Positions 7,173-12,855 of a DNA stretch of 17,451 nt are shown piece by piece; within the stretch, counting starts at the first letter, position 1, and each line of letters begins with the position of its first letter. This DNA is from Lachnospiraceae bacterium (GTDB lineage Bacteria > Bacillota_A > Clostridia > Lachnospirales > Lachnospiraceae). The notes below the pieces were generated by a model. The model had not been told where the DNA came from, did no database searches, and saw nothing but the letters and a program-made list of their open reading frames with translations. Made by a program: the position numbers and the translations under genes. The stretch is taken from the NCBI GenBank assembly GCA_017435025.1, contig JAFSFU010000250.1, positions 1 through 17,451 on the forward strand, read 5' to 3'.

Positions 7173-8261
7173 ATGAAAGATATATTATTACATGTCTGCC
7201 GTGCGTTCCGCATCCCCTATGACATGATCTCATACGAAGAAATCAAAGTCGGTCTTGTAAACCAGACCTATAAAGTGAATTTTGTGAAACCGGACGGTAT
7301 GCCGAAGTCCTACATGGTCCAGTCCATCAACACCTATGCGTTCAAGCAGCCGGAGCTGATCATGGACAACATTGATCAGATTACAGAGCATATGCGTCCG
7401 AAGAAGGTTGGTCGCGTGGCGCTGCACTTCCACCATACGGCAGAGGGAAAGACATATTATGTAAATGAGCATGGCTTCTGGCGTCTGTTCAACTTTATTG
7501 AGTCGGATACCTACAATGTGACTGCCGATCTGGATATCGTTCGGAACGCAGGAGAGGCCTTTGGCGAGTTCCAAATGCTTTTGGCGGATTATGATGCATC
7601 GAAGCTTTCCGAGACGATTCCGGGCTTCCACGACACCCGTAAGCGCTTTGAAAAGCTGTGGGAGGATGTGAAGCTGGATCCGCAGGGCAGAGTGGCCGAT
7701 GTCCGTGAGGAGCTGGACTGGCTGCGTGTGGCGGAGGACCGTGCATGTCGTCTGATCGATCTCCATAAGGCCGGTGAGATTCCGCTCCGTGTGACCCACA
7801 ATGACACAAAGATCAACAATGTTCTTTTTGATAAGGTGACAAAAGAGCCGTTAGTGGTGATCGATTTGGATACGGCGATGCCGGGCATCGTGGGCAATGA
7901 TTTCGGTGATGCGATCCGTTTTGCGGCCAACTATGTGGAAGAGGACTGTAAGAATCTGGAGTTCGTGGGCGTCAATATGAATGTGTATTCGGCGTTTACG
8001 GAAGGTTTCTTAAAGTATACGGCAAAGGCGCTGACCGACGCGGAGATCGATACGCTGGCACTCAGCAGCTTCGCAATTACAGTGGAACTGGCGACCCGCT
8101 TCCTGGATGATTATATCCTAGGCGACCCGTATTTCCACATCAATTATCCGGATCATAATCTGGTGCGTACCCGCTGTCAGATTGCGCTGGCAAAGGATAT
8201 GCTGGTGAAGATGGATGAGATGGAGAGAGTTGTGAGAGAGTGCGTGGAGAAGTATAAATAG
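7173..8261 (+). CDS. Phosphotransferase, N-acetylhexosamine 1-kinase-like
   Basis: A 362-residue kinase of the aminoglycoside/choline phosphotransferase fold. Visible elements are a nucleotide-binding loop GLVNQTYKVNF (27-37), the strand SYMVQSINTYAF (46-57), the catalytic loop HNDTKINNVLF (209-219, base D211) and the metal-binding VIDLDTAMPG (229-238, D231 and D233). The pattern of NxTYxV, then the Q-S/R-I-N strand, then M-DNI is close to bifidobacterial NahK, which phosphorylates GlcNAc or GalNAc at C1. I therefore infer a sugar 1-kinase; choline or another small-molecule kinase is the alternative. AGGAG at 7161-7165 precedes ATG 7173 by seven bases and overlaps the glycosyltransferase stop. 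Codon use is GC-rich compared with the 0.3-5.3 kb block. Confidence 0.82.
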   Translation: MKDILLHVCRAFRIPYDMISYEEIKVGLVNQTYKVNFVKPDGMPKSYMVQSINTYAFKQPELIMDNIDQITEHMRPKKVGRVALHFHHTAEGKTYYVNEHGFWRLFNFIESDTYNVTADLDIVRNAGEAFGEFQMLLADYDASKLSETIPGFHDTRKRFEKLWEDVKLDPQGRVADVREELDWLRVAEDRACRLIDLHKAGEIPLRVTHNDTKINNVLFDKVTKEPLVVIDLDTAMPGIVGNDFGDAIRFAANYVEEDCKNLEFVGVNMNVYSAFTEGFLKYTAKALTDAEIDTLALSSFAITVELATRFLDDYILGDPYFHINYPDHNLVRTRCQIALAKDMLVKMDEMERVVRECVEKYK

Positions 8262-8269
8262 GATTTTAG

Positions 8270-8303
8270 AGGGCATTCCGAGGAGGCTGACGAGGAGTGC
8301 CCT
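8270..8303 (+). terminator. Possible weak terminator after the kinase
   Basis: AGGGCATTCC (8270-8279) pairs with GGAGTGCCCT (8294-8303), ten pairs with one wobble and a 14-base loop. Only a short T-poor tail follows, so it is a weak intrinsic terminator or a stabilising 3' hairpin. Confidence 0.5.
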
Positions 8304-8353
8304 TCATTGAAGTTGAAAAGTTGAGAAAACAAAAGGTTAATAAATGCAATGTT

Positions 8354-8381
8354 TTGCTTGTTTATAGGAAAATGATATGAT
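8354..8381 (+). promoter_or_regulatory. Sigma-A promoter for the holin-like toxin
   Basis: TTGCTT (8354-8359), a 16-base spacer and TATGAT (8376-8381). This predicts a transcript starting near 8388 with a leader of about 65 bases before the toxin start. Confidence 0.6.
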
Positions 8382-8420
8382 AAAATAACATATAAGAGCA
8401 ATTGTGTTACAAGGTGGTAG

Positions 8421-8443
8421 CCTCCCGTACTTAAGAAGGGAGG
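8421..8443 (+). promoter_or_regulatory. Hairpin sequestering the toxin ribosome-binding site
   Basis: CCTCCC (8421-8426) is exactly complementary to GGGAGG (8438-8443), which is the Shine-Dalgarno core of the toxin, with an 11-base loop. Folding would block initiation. Hidden ribosome-binding sites are typical of type I toxin mRNAs, which need refolding or processing before translation. Confidence 0.7.
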
Positions 8444-8451
8444 TGGTGCGG

Positions 8452-8544
8452 GTGGAAATGTTTACATTTCAGGATCTGATCCTGTTTGCAACGTTTTTAA
8501 TCTCACTGCTTTCCTACATAGATAGGAACAACAAGCGAAAATAA
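8452..8544 (+). CDS. Small holin-like type I toxin peptide (30 aa)
   Basis: A 30-codon ORF encodes a peptide with one hydrophobic segment (DLILFATFLISLLSYI) followed by a basic tail (DRNNKRK), matching the short putative holin-like toxins (Hol_Tox type) common in Firmicutes. Such peptides insert in the membrane and depolarise it when expressed freely. GTG 8452 is chosen because GGAGG (8439-8443) lies eight bases before it; ATG 8458 and GTG 8446 are alternatives in the same frame. The gene has its own promoter, a hairpin over its Shine-Dalgarno sequence and a convergent antisense RNA, the layout of a type I toxin-antitoxin module. The family assignment is from recall of the sequence pattern and length. 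Confidence 0.75.
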   Translation: MEMFTFQDLILFATFLISLLSYIDRNNKRK

Positions 8545-8630
8545 ATAAGCCTACCTTGTTACTTGGCCGTTCAAGGTAGGCTTAAATCTTACCAACGAGG
8601 CTAACCACTTTGTGGGCGGTTGCTCCTTCT
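8538..8630 (-). ncRNA. Antisense antitoxin RNA overlapping the toxin mRNA 3' end
   Basis: The predicted transcript is about 93 bases. It starts seven bases after the -10 box at 8637-8642, contains one small internal hairpin and ends at a 13-pair stem (8546-8584) followed on the minus strand by TTTATTTTC. It is convergent with the toxin gene and fully complementary to the toxin mRNA 3' untranslated region and stop codon, as in TxpA/RatA- and BsrG/SR4-type modules. No protein-coding potential is evident on this strand. Ends are inferred. Confidence 0.65.
8546..8584 (-). terminator. Terminator stem of the antisense RNA, shared with toxin 3' UTR
   Basis: TAAGCCTACCTTG (8546-8558) and CAAGGTAGGCTTA (8572-8584) form a perfect 13-pair stem with a 13-base loop. 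The minus strand continues with a T-rich tail (8545 down to 8538). The plus strand has no T-run, so termination is best explained for the antisense RNA. On the toxin side the stem may protect the mRNA end. Confidence 0.75.
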
Positions 8631-8636
8631 AAGGAT

Positions 8637-8665
8637 ATTATAGCCGTATTTTAGAAAAATGTAAA
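8637..8665 (-). promoter_or_regulatory. Strong sigma-A promoter for the antisense RNA
   Basis: Read on the minus strand: TTTACA (8665-8660), a 17-base spacer and a perfect TATAAT (8642-8637). It is stronger than the toxin promoter, as expected for an antitoxin RNA made in excess. Confidence 0.8.
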
Positions 8666-8684
8666 TAGTTTTAAGGGTATACAG

Positions 8685-8713
8685 TTGAGAAAACTCAAAG
8701 TTAACAGTAATAA
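8685..8713 (+). promoter_or_regulatory. Candidate promoter and operator for the XRE regulator
   Basis: TTGAGA (8685-8690), a 17-base spacer and TAATAA (8708-8713) form a weak promoter. The inverted repeat TTGAG-AAAA-CTCAA (8685-8698) covers the -35 box, a position suited to self-repression by the XRE protein encoded 34 bases downstream. Confidence 0.4.
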
Positions 8714-8746
8714 ATAAGCGATGGAGACGAATGATAGGAGGAAACG

Positions 8747-9160
8747 ATGGCTGATACAATGATCAACGATAAAATGAAACAGGCGCTTAAACTGCGAAAT
8801 ATGAAGCAGGTGGATCTGGTTGCAAAAACCGGAATTGATAAAAGTCAGATCAGTTCCTATCTGTCCGGCAAGTATAAGCCGAAGCAGGAGAATCTCAGTT
8901 TGATCGCAATGGCTCTGGATGTGGACGAATACTGGCTGATGGGACAGGATGTTCCGATGGAACGTGTTCAGACCGGTGAGGCGGCAGAGGGGCAGGTGTG
9001 CCGCGTGGAAGCGTACGCGAAGCAGATTTACGGCTCCAGAGAGCAGGAGCAGGTATGGAAGTTATATGAGCGGCTCTCTGAGGAGAACCGTATGCGGGCG
9101 AAGTCGTATATGGAGAAGCTGTTTGCGGTGCAGAAGATGGAAGACGTTTTGAATGAATAG
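8747..9160 (+). CDS. XRE-family helix-turn-helix transcriptional regulator
   Basis: A 137-residue DNA-binding protein. Residues 8-65 form an HTH_3 (Cro/CI-like) domain: MKQALKLRNMKQVDLVAKTG, then the recognition helix KSQISSYLSG (32-41), KYKPKQENLSLIAMALDV and the closing EYWLMG. The rest (75-137) is a charged helical tail with no sensor domain that I recognise. AGGAGG at 8736-8741 precedes ATG 8747 by five bases. Its TAG stop overlaps the Shine-Dalgarno sequence of the next gene, a pyruvate-kinase-like enzyme 9 bases on, so the two are cotranscribed and probably translationally coupled. It may act on the inverted repeat at 8685-8698. Confidence 0.88.
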   Translation: MADTMINDKMKQALKLRNMKQVDLVAKTGIDKSQISSYLSGKYKPKQENLSLIAMALDVDEYWLMGQDVPMERVQTGEAAEGQVCRVEAYAKQIYGSREQEQVWKLYERLSEENRMRAKSYMEKLFAVQKMEDVLNE

Positions 9161-9169
9161 GAGAATGGT

Positions 9170-10183
9170 ATGCAGTATTACGGTACATTAGGCCCGTCCT
9201 GCAGTTCGGTGGATACGTTGGTGAAAATGTTTGAGGCCGGTATGACGGGTGTGCGTTTAAATTTGTCTCACGGAAATTTGGATGAAAATGGTCATTGGCT
9301 GGAAATGCTGTTTGAGGCGGCAAAGCGATGCAAAGTGCACCAGCCGCAGGTGCTGATCGACCTTCAAGGGCCGGAGCTGCGGCTGGGTAAGATATACAAG
9401 CAGATAACTATAAATGAGGGGGACCAGGTAATCTTCGGAGACGGAGGTATTCCGGTTCCGAAGATTTTCCTAGCCTATGCAGGGATTGGGGATCGCCTGC
9501 TGGTGGATGATGGTAAACTGGAGTTTACCGTAGAGTTCGCCCAACCATTGTTTATCAGTGCCCGCGTAACCCGGGGCGGAGGTATCAAATCGGGCAAGAG
9601 TCTGGCAATCGTTGGAAAGGAGCTCCCAATGCCGACTTTGACCGAGAATGATCGGAAAAATATTGGTCTTGCTTCGCAGTACGGTGTGACCGGGGTCATG
9701 CTGCCGTTTGTGCGGGGCAAGGAGGATCTGCTGACGTTGCGCCGTGCGTTGGAGGACGCAGGAGCAGGTCATGTAAAAATTTTCGCCAAGATTGAAAATA
9801 TGCAGGGGGTGAACGCCCTGAAGGAATTGCTTCCCTATTGTGACCATGTGGTCATTGCCCGCGGTGATCTTGGCAATGCGATGCCGCTTTGGAAACTTCC
9901 GGGTGTGCAGAAGGAACTGGCATTCAAGTGCAGACAAGCGGATAAACCGTTTATGGTCGTGACTCAGATGCTGGATTCGATGCATGAAAGAGCGGTTCCG
10001 ACCCGTGCGGAAGTTCTGGATATTTATAATGCTGTCTTGGACGGTGCATCGTCACTGATGCTGACCGGTGAGACCGCAGCCGGAAAATATCCGGCCGAGG
10101 CGATGGATTATCTGGTTAAGACCGGTCGTGAGGCCGAAGCGGATCAGAATTTTTGTTTCTGCCGCTGTTTTGCCCAGCGGTAG
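9170..10183 (+). CDS. Single-domain pyruvate kinase-like protein
   Basis: A 337-residue protein that aligns with the A and B domains of pyruvate kinase but stops before the usual C-terminal regulatory domain (normal length about 470 or more). Visible motifs are TLGPSC (6-11), RLNLSHG with R29, N31 and S33, DLQGPELRLG (64-73), a short B domain with VDDGKLEF, AKIEN with K207 and E209, ARGDLG with D233, VVTQMLDSM with T265, and PTRAEVLDIYNAVLDG plus LTGETAAGKYP. The phosphoryl-transfer and metal residues therefore look intact. The normal GVE after GDLG is replaced by NAM. The last 13 codons overlap the end of the convergent DUF6431 gene, so the native C-terminus may have been changed. It could be a true kinase or a pyruvate-kinase-like homologue of other function. 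Confidence 0.82.
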   Translation: MQYYGTLGPSCSSVDTLVKMFEAGMTGVRLNLSHGNLDENGHWLEMLFEAAKRCKVHQPQVLIDLQGPELRLGKIYKQITINEGDQVIFGDGGIPVPKIFLAYAGIGDRLLVDDGKLEFTVEFAQPLFISARVTRGGGIKSGKSLAIVGKELPMPTLTENDRKNIGLASQYGVTGVMLPFVRGKEDLLTLRRALEDAGAGHVKIFAKIENMQGVNALKELLPYCDHVVIARGDLGNAMPLWKLPGVQKELAFKCRQADKPFMVVTQMLDSMHERAVPTRAEVLDIYNAVLDGASSLMLTGETAAGKYPAEAMDYLVKTGREAEADQNFCFCRCFAQR

Positions 10184-10491
10184 ATGGTCGAGTTTTCTGC
10201 CGGGCAGTGAGTGAGAGCGCCGGATAATGCCTTTTCGATAGCGTCTCTGGAGTAATGTTTATAAGGAATGAGCAAATCCGGGAGCTCTAAGTGGATGGTT
10301 TTGCATTTCCTACATTTCAGCCTGCGAAGGCGGAAGATGATTTCTTCGCCGGTGGCGCTGATCACCTGTCTGCATTTGGAATCCCTTACGTACATGTTGC
10401 CGCCGCAGCGAGGACATGACCGAGATTCTCTGGCTTTGATGTAATAGGCTCCATTTTTCATGAGTACTTCATAATTTTCCAGAATTATCAT
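10144..10491 (-). CDS. DUF6431-type zinc-ribbon protein
   Basis: A 115-residue protein with two CxxC knuckles, C26-P-R-C29 and C60-R-K-C63, likely one zinc ribbon. Then comes TIHLELPDLLIPYKHYSRDAIEKAL and a C-terminal CPAENSTIYRWAKQ segment resembling a DNA-binding helix. I recognise this arrangement as DUF6431, a family of unknown function whose layout recalls the N-terminal parts of some transposases. Expected length is similar or slightly longer, so mild C-terminal truncation is possible. The start ATG (10491) has only a weak AGGTG upstream. Its 3' end overlaps the pyruvate kinase-like gene by 40 bases, tail to tail. No terminal inverted repeats or transposase partner are seen. Confidence 0.7.
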   Translation of the reverse strand: MIILENYEVLMKNGAYYIKARESRSCPRCGGNMYVRDSKCRQVISATGEEIIFRLRRLKCRKCKTIHLELPDLLIPYKHYSRDAIEKALSGALTHCPAENSTIYRWAKQRQKQKF

Positions 10492-10643
10492 ATGTACACC
10501 TGCCTATCCATGTGGGAATCGTTGAGTAAGTTTTACCTAAAAATGACGACAAAAAACACGCAACACGGGTGTGCTTTATAAATAAAACGGAAATTTTGGA
10601 GATTTGTGACCGAAATTTAGAAAAAAATAGAAATTAAAAAGAA

Positions 10644-10688
10644 AAAACGGTGTGACAAAGAGAAGAGATGTCTTTGCCACACCGTTTT
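10644..10688 (-). terminator. Strong, symmetrical intrinsic terminator
   Basis: AAAACGGTGTGACAAAG (10644-10660) pairs with CTTTGCCACACCGTTTT (10672-10688), 17 pairs with one wobble. The minus strand then reads T-rich (TT, C, TTTTT), ending the DUF4317 transcript. The plus strand ends in TTTT, so it could also stop transcripts from the left. Confidence 0.88.
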
Positions 10689-10708
10689 GGTATGATTCGA
10701 TAGTTATT

Positions 10709-11845
10709 TTATTTATTTTCTTCCCACATTTTCACCGGCATGCCGTTTACTTTCACATTGTCTTCGACGGCAATGATCAGGCATCGGCGGCCTTCGATGA
10801 AGCGGGTTTCCACCAGATCCAGGCGATCCGGGTTTACTTTGATGTCCACATCCGGAGTTTTTACGGCGAATTTTCCGGTTCCGGTGATGGCCGGTACCAG
10901 GATGGATGTGTTTTCGCCGGCGGCTTCTTCGTAGACCTGGTCGAAGCGTTCCAAACGCTCCGGTTCTACGCCGCTCTTTTCTAAGAGATCTTTCACTTCC
11001 GGCTTGGAGAGTCGGAGCGGTTCCTGATCTTCTTTATGTTCTTCCGCCATCTCGGTGAGATTTTCATGGATCTGACGGACAATGGTGTAGTCGCACTCCT
11101 CGCCCAGGGTTCCGGACAGGACTTCCTGGAAGGCCTCTTTCTGTGCCTTGAAGGAGATCGGTGACGGAGCGCCGAGGCAGGTGTCGATGAATTCGTAGTG
11201 CAGCTCCTCCGGGTTTTTGGAGAAGTAGAGGAGGCTGTGAATGTCGGTGCTACGGTCGTTGAAGGCCGGGAACAGGAAGCCGGTCATCGGCGGCTGTACC
11301 CACCAGTCGCGGGGCCGTTCCTCGATTTGGTTGGTGGCCTCATTGTAGGAAAGTCCCGGCTCGGAAAGTTTTACCGGGCAGATACAGCAGAGGATGTGGT
11401 TGTAAACTTCCTCGGACATGTCGAACATTTCCTCGTCGTCTTTTGCTTTTCCCGGAACGTCGTAGGCGCTGTGGATGAGGATGATGTAGTAGTTCTCACC
11501 GTAGTCGTAGTTTTCGATCACTTTCTGATAGAAGTTTTCTACCACTTCGTCGTCGCCAAGTTTGTCTTCGCGCAGTTTCATTAAGAGGGCATGGGCGCTG
11601 TCCTCGCCTTCGTCGTGGATGGAGAACTCCAGGTTGTGGAGGTTTTTCCCGATTCCGCCGGACAAGGTCTTTTTGAAGATCTCGTAGTATTTGAAGATCT
11701 CTTCCTCGGACAGGGCGAAGAAGGCCTCGCGGAATTTTGTTTTGATCTGCTTTTCTGCGTCCACGTAGCATCCGCAGATGCGGGTGATGGCGTTTTTATC
11801 TTTCTTAAATTGCTTTTTGATCTCTGCAATTTCGCGTTTGTTCAT
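10709..11845 (-). CDS. DUF4317 family protein of unknown function
   Basis: A 378-residue soluble protein. The opening MNKREIAEIKKQFKKDKNAITRI, with a GCYVDAEK motif, the segment ENYYIILIHSAYDVPGKAKD, the CICPVKLSEPGLSY block and the PPMTGFLFPAFNDRSTD motif are those I associate with DUF4317, a family found widely in Clostridia. No catalytic motif, signal peptide or membrane segment can be recognised. The C-terminal third is charged and contains IKVNPDRLDLVETRFIEGR. AGGAGA lies about six bases before ATG 11845. It is the second gene of a probable operon with the metallo-hydrolase (49-base gap) and ends just before a strong terminator. Confidence 0.85.
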   Translation of the reverse strand: MNKREIAEIKKQFKKDKNAITRICGCYVDAEKQIKTKFREAFFALSEEEIFKYYEIFKKTLSGGIGKNLHNLEFSIHDEGEDSAHALLMKLREDKLGDDEVVENFYQKVIENYDYGENYYIILIHSAYDVPGKAKDDEEMFDMSEEVYNHILCCICPVKLSEPGLSYNEATNQIEERPRDWWVQPPMTGFLFPAFNDRSTDIHSLLYFSKNPEELHYEFIDTCLGAPSPISFKAQKEAFQEVLSGTLGEECDYTIVRQIHENLTEMAEEHKEDQEPLRLSKPEVKDLLEKSGVEPERLERFDQVYEEAAGENTSILVPAITGTGKFAVKTPDVDIKVNPDRLDLVETRFIEGRRCLIIAVEDNVKVNGMPVKMWEENK

Positions 11846-11894
11846 ATGTGTCTCCTGTTTGGGTCAAAATTGATATCGGTGGTCCCGATCGGGC

Positions 11895-12704
11895 CTACAG
11901 TGCGATCAGACTTTCGTCATCCGGCACATACAGTTTGCCGCCGTAATAGCGCTTGCCCTCGTTTTTGTAGAGGCGCTCGCGGCCGGCGATGTTGCTGTCC
12001 TCTGTATGCCAGAGTACCAGATTCGGAATCTGCATGGCCTGGGCTAACTCGCAGGCTTCTTTGACGGTGCTGTGATGCTTTTCGTACGGTTTGTAGATCT
12101 CACGGTCGCCGTAGAGGCAGAAGGCCTCGTGGAGCAGCCAGTCGCTGCCCTTGACGTATTTTTCACACTTTTCGTTGTATGGCTCGTCGCCGAGGCAGGT
12201 CAGCTTGAGACCGTTGTTGAGACGCAGGGTGAAACCGAACTGTTTGGCTTTTGTGGAGTGGATATCGAAGAAGGTGACATCGTAGCTTAAAATATGGCGC
12301 GTTTCGCCGTCCTTTAAGGTCTCCAGGTGGATCCGGTCGCCGATCATGTTATAAAATTTGGCCTGAATGGTCAGACGGCAAAGCGTTTTGATCGTCTCTG
12401 CCAGATCTTCGTGGCAGTAGATATAGGCGTCACCCTCGTACTCGCCTTTTCGCATCTTGGTCGCGATCATACGGATCATCCAGACAACACCGAGGATATG
12501 GTCCGTATGTTCATGGGTCACAAACAGGTGGTGAATGCTGGTGATCGGGACGCGCATATGTTCCAGAATACGAAGGATTCCGTTGCCGCCTCCGGCATCG
12601 ACCATAAAGTATTCGTCGCTGTCGCGCAGTGCAAAACATGTATTATAAAGCTCGGTCACAGCTGCATTGCCGGTTCCGAAAACATAAAGAAGCTCTCTGT
12701 CCAT
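11895..12704 (-). CDS. Metallo-beta-lactamase-fold hydrolase (RNase Z-like)
   Basis: A 269-residue protein with the MBL-fold metal motif HEHTDH (64-69) after the VDAGGGNG strand (35-42), followed by FDIHS (147-150), LGD (171-173), HHST (210-213) and LWHTED (231-236). These supply the usual dinuclear zinc ligands, and the order resembles RNase Z and arylsulfatase-like members. The substrate is unknown; RNA, phosphodiester and ester hydrolysis are all possible. I chose ATG at 12704, not the in-frame ATG at 12728, because a GGGG-containing Shine-Dalgarno sequence (12717-12714) sits nine bases before it and none precedes the earlier start. It heads a minus-strand pair with DUF4317 and is divergent from fbp. 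Confidence 0.85.
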   Translation of the reverse strand: MDRELLYVFGTGNAAVTELYNTCFALRDSDEYFMVDAGGGNGILRILEHMRVPITSIHHLFVTHEHTDHILGVVWMIRMIATKMRKGEYEGDAYIYCHEDLAETIKTLCRLTIQAKFYNMIGDRIHLETLKDGETRHILSYDVTFFDIHSTKAKQFGFTLRLNNGLKLTCLGDEPYNEKCEKYVKGSDWLLHEAFCLYGDREIYKPYEKHHSTVKEACELAQAMQIPNLVLWHTEDSNIAGRERLYKNEGKRYYGGKLYVPDDESLIAL

Positions 12705-12803
12705 GAAAAATTTCCCCTTTCCGGTCATGGTTCTTTTATTGTCTTTTAAATACGAATATGTTACTATAAAATAGAAGGAAAAGCAATTGCCAGAGGGATA
12801 AAA

Positions 12804-12854
12804 ATGTGGGAAAAGATGGGGTTCCCGAAGGCATTGTCAGAGAGGGGTATTTGA
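12804..12854 (+). CDS. Possible 16-residue leader peptide upstream of fbp
   Basis: ATG 12804 starts a 16-codon ORF (MWEKMGFPKALSERGI) with AGAGGG (12792-12797) six bases before it. Its TGA (12852-12854) ends one base before the fbp ATG, so termination would place a ribosome directly on the fbp start. No homologue is recognised. It could be a chance ORF. Confidence 0.3.
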   Translation: MWEKMGFPKALSERGI

Positions 12855-12855
12855 T

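Noticed and set aside
11874..11896. CCCGATCGGG palindrome between MBL and DUF4317 genes as a terminator
   Set aside because: No room for a loop without breaking the stem and no T-run after it on either strand; probably chance or a weak mRNA hairpin.
10652..12749. Several plus-strand ORFs of 64-157 codons opposite the DUF4317 and MBL genes
   Set aside because: Val/Phe/Asp-rich translations typical of the reverse complement of GC-skewed codons; no start signals and no motifs.
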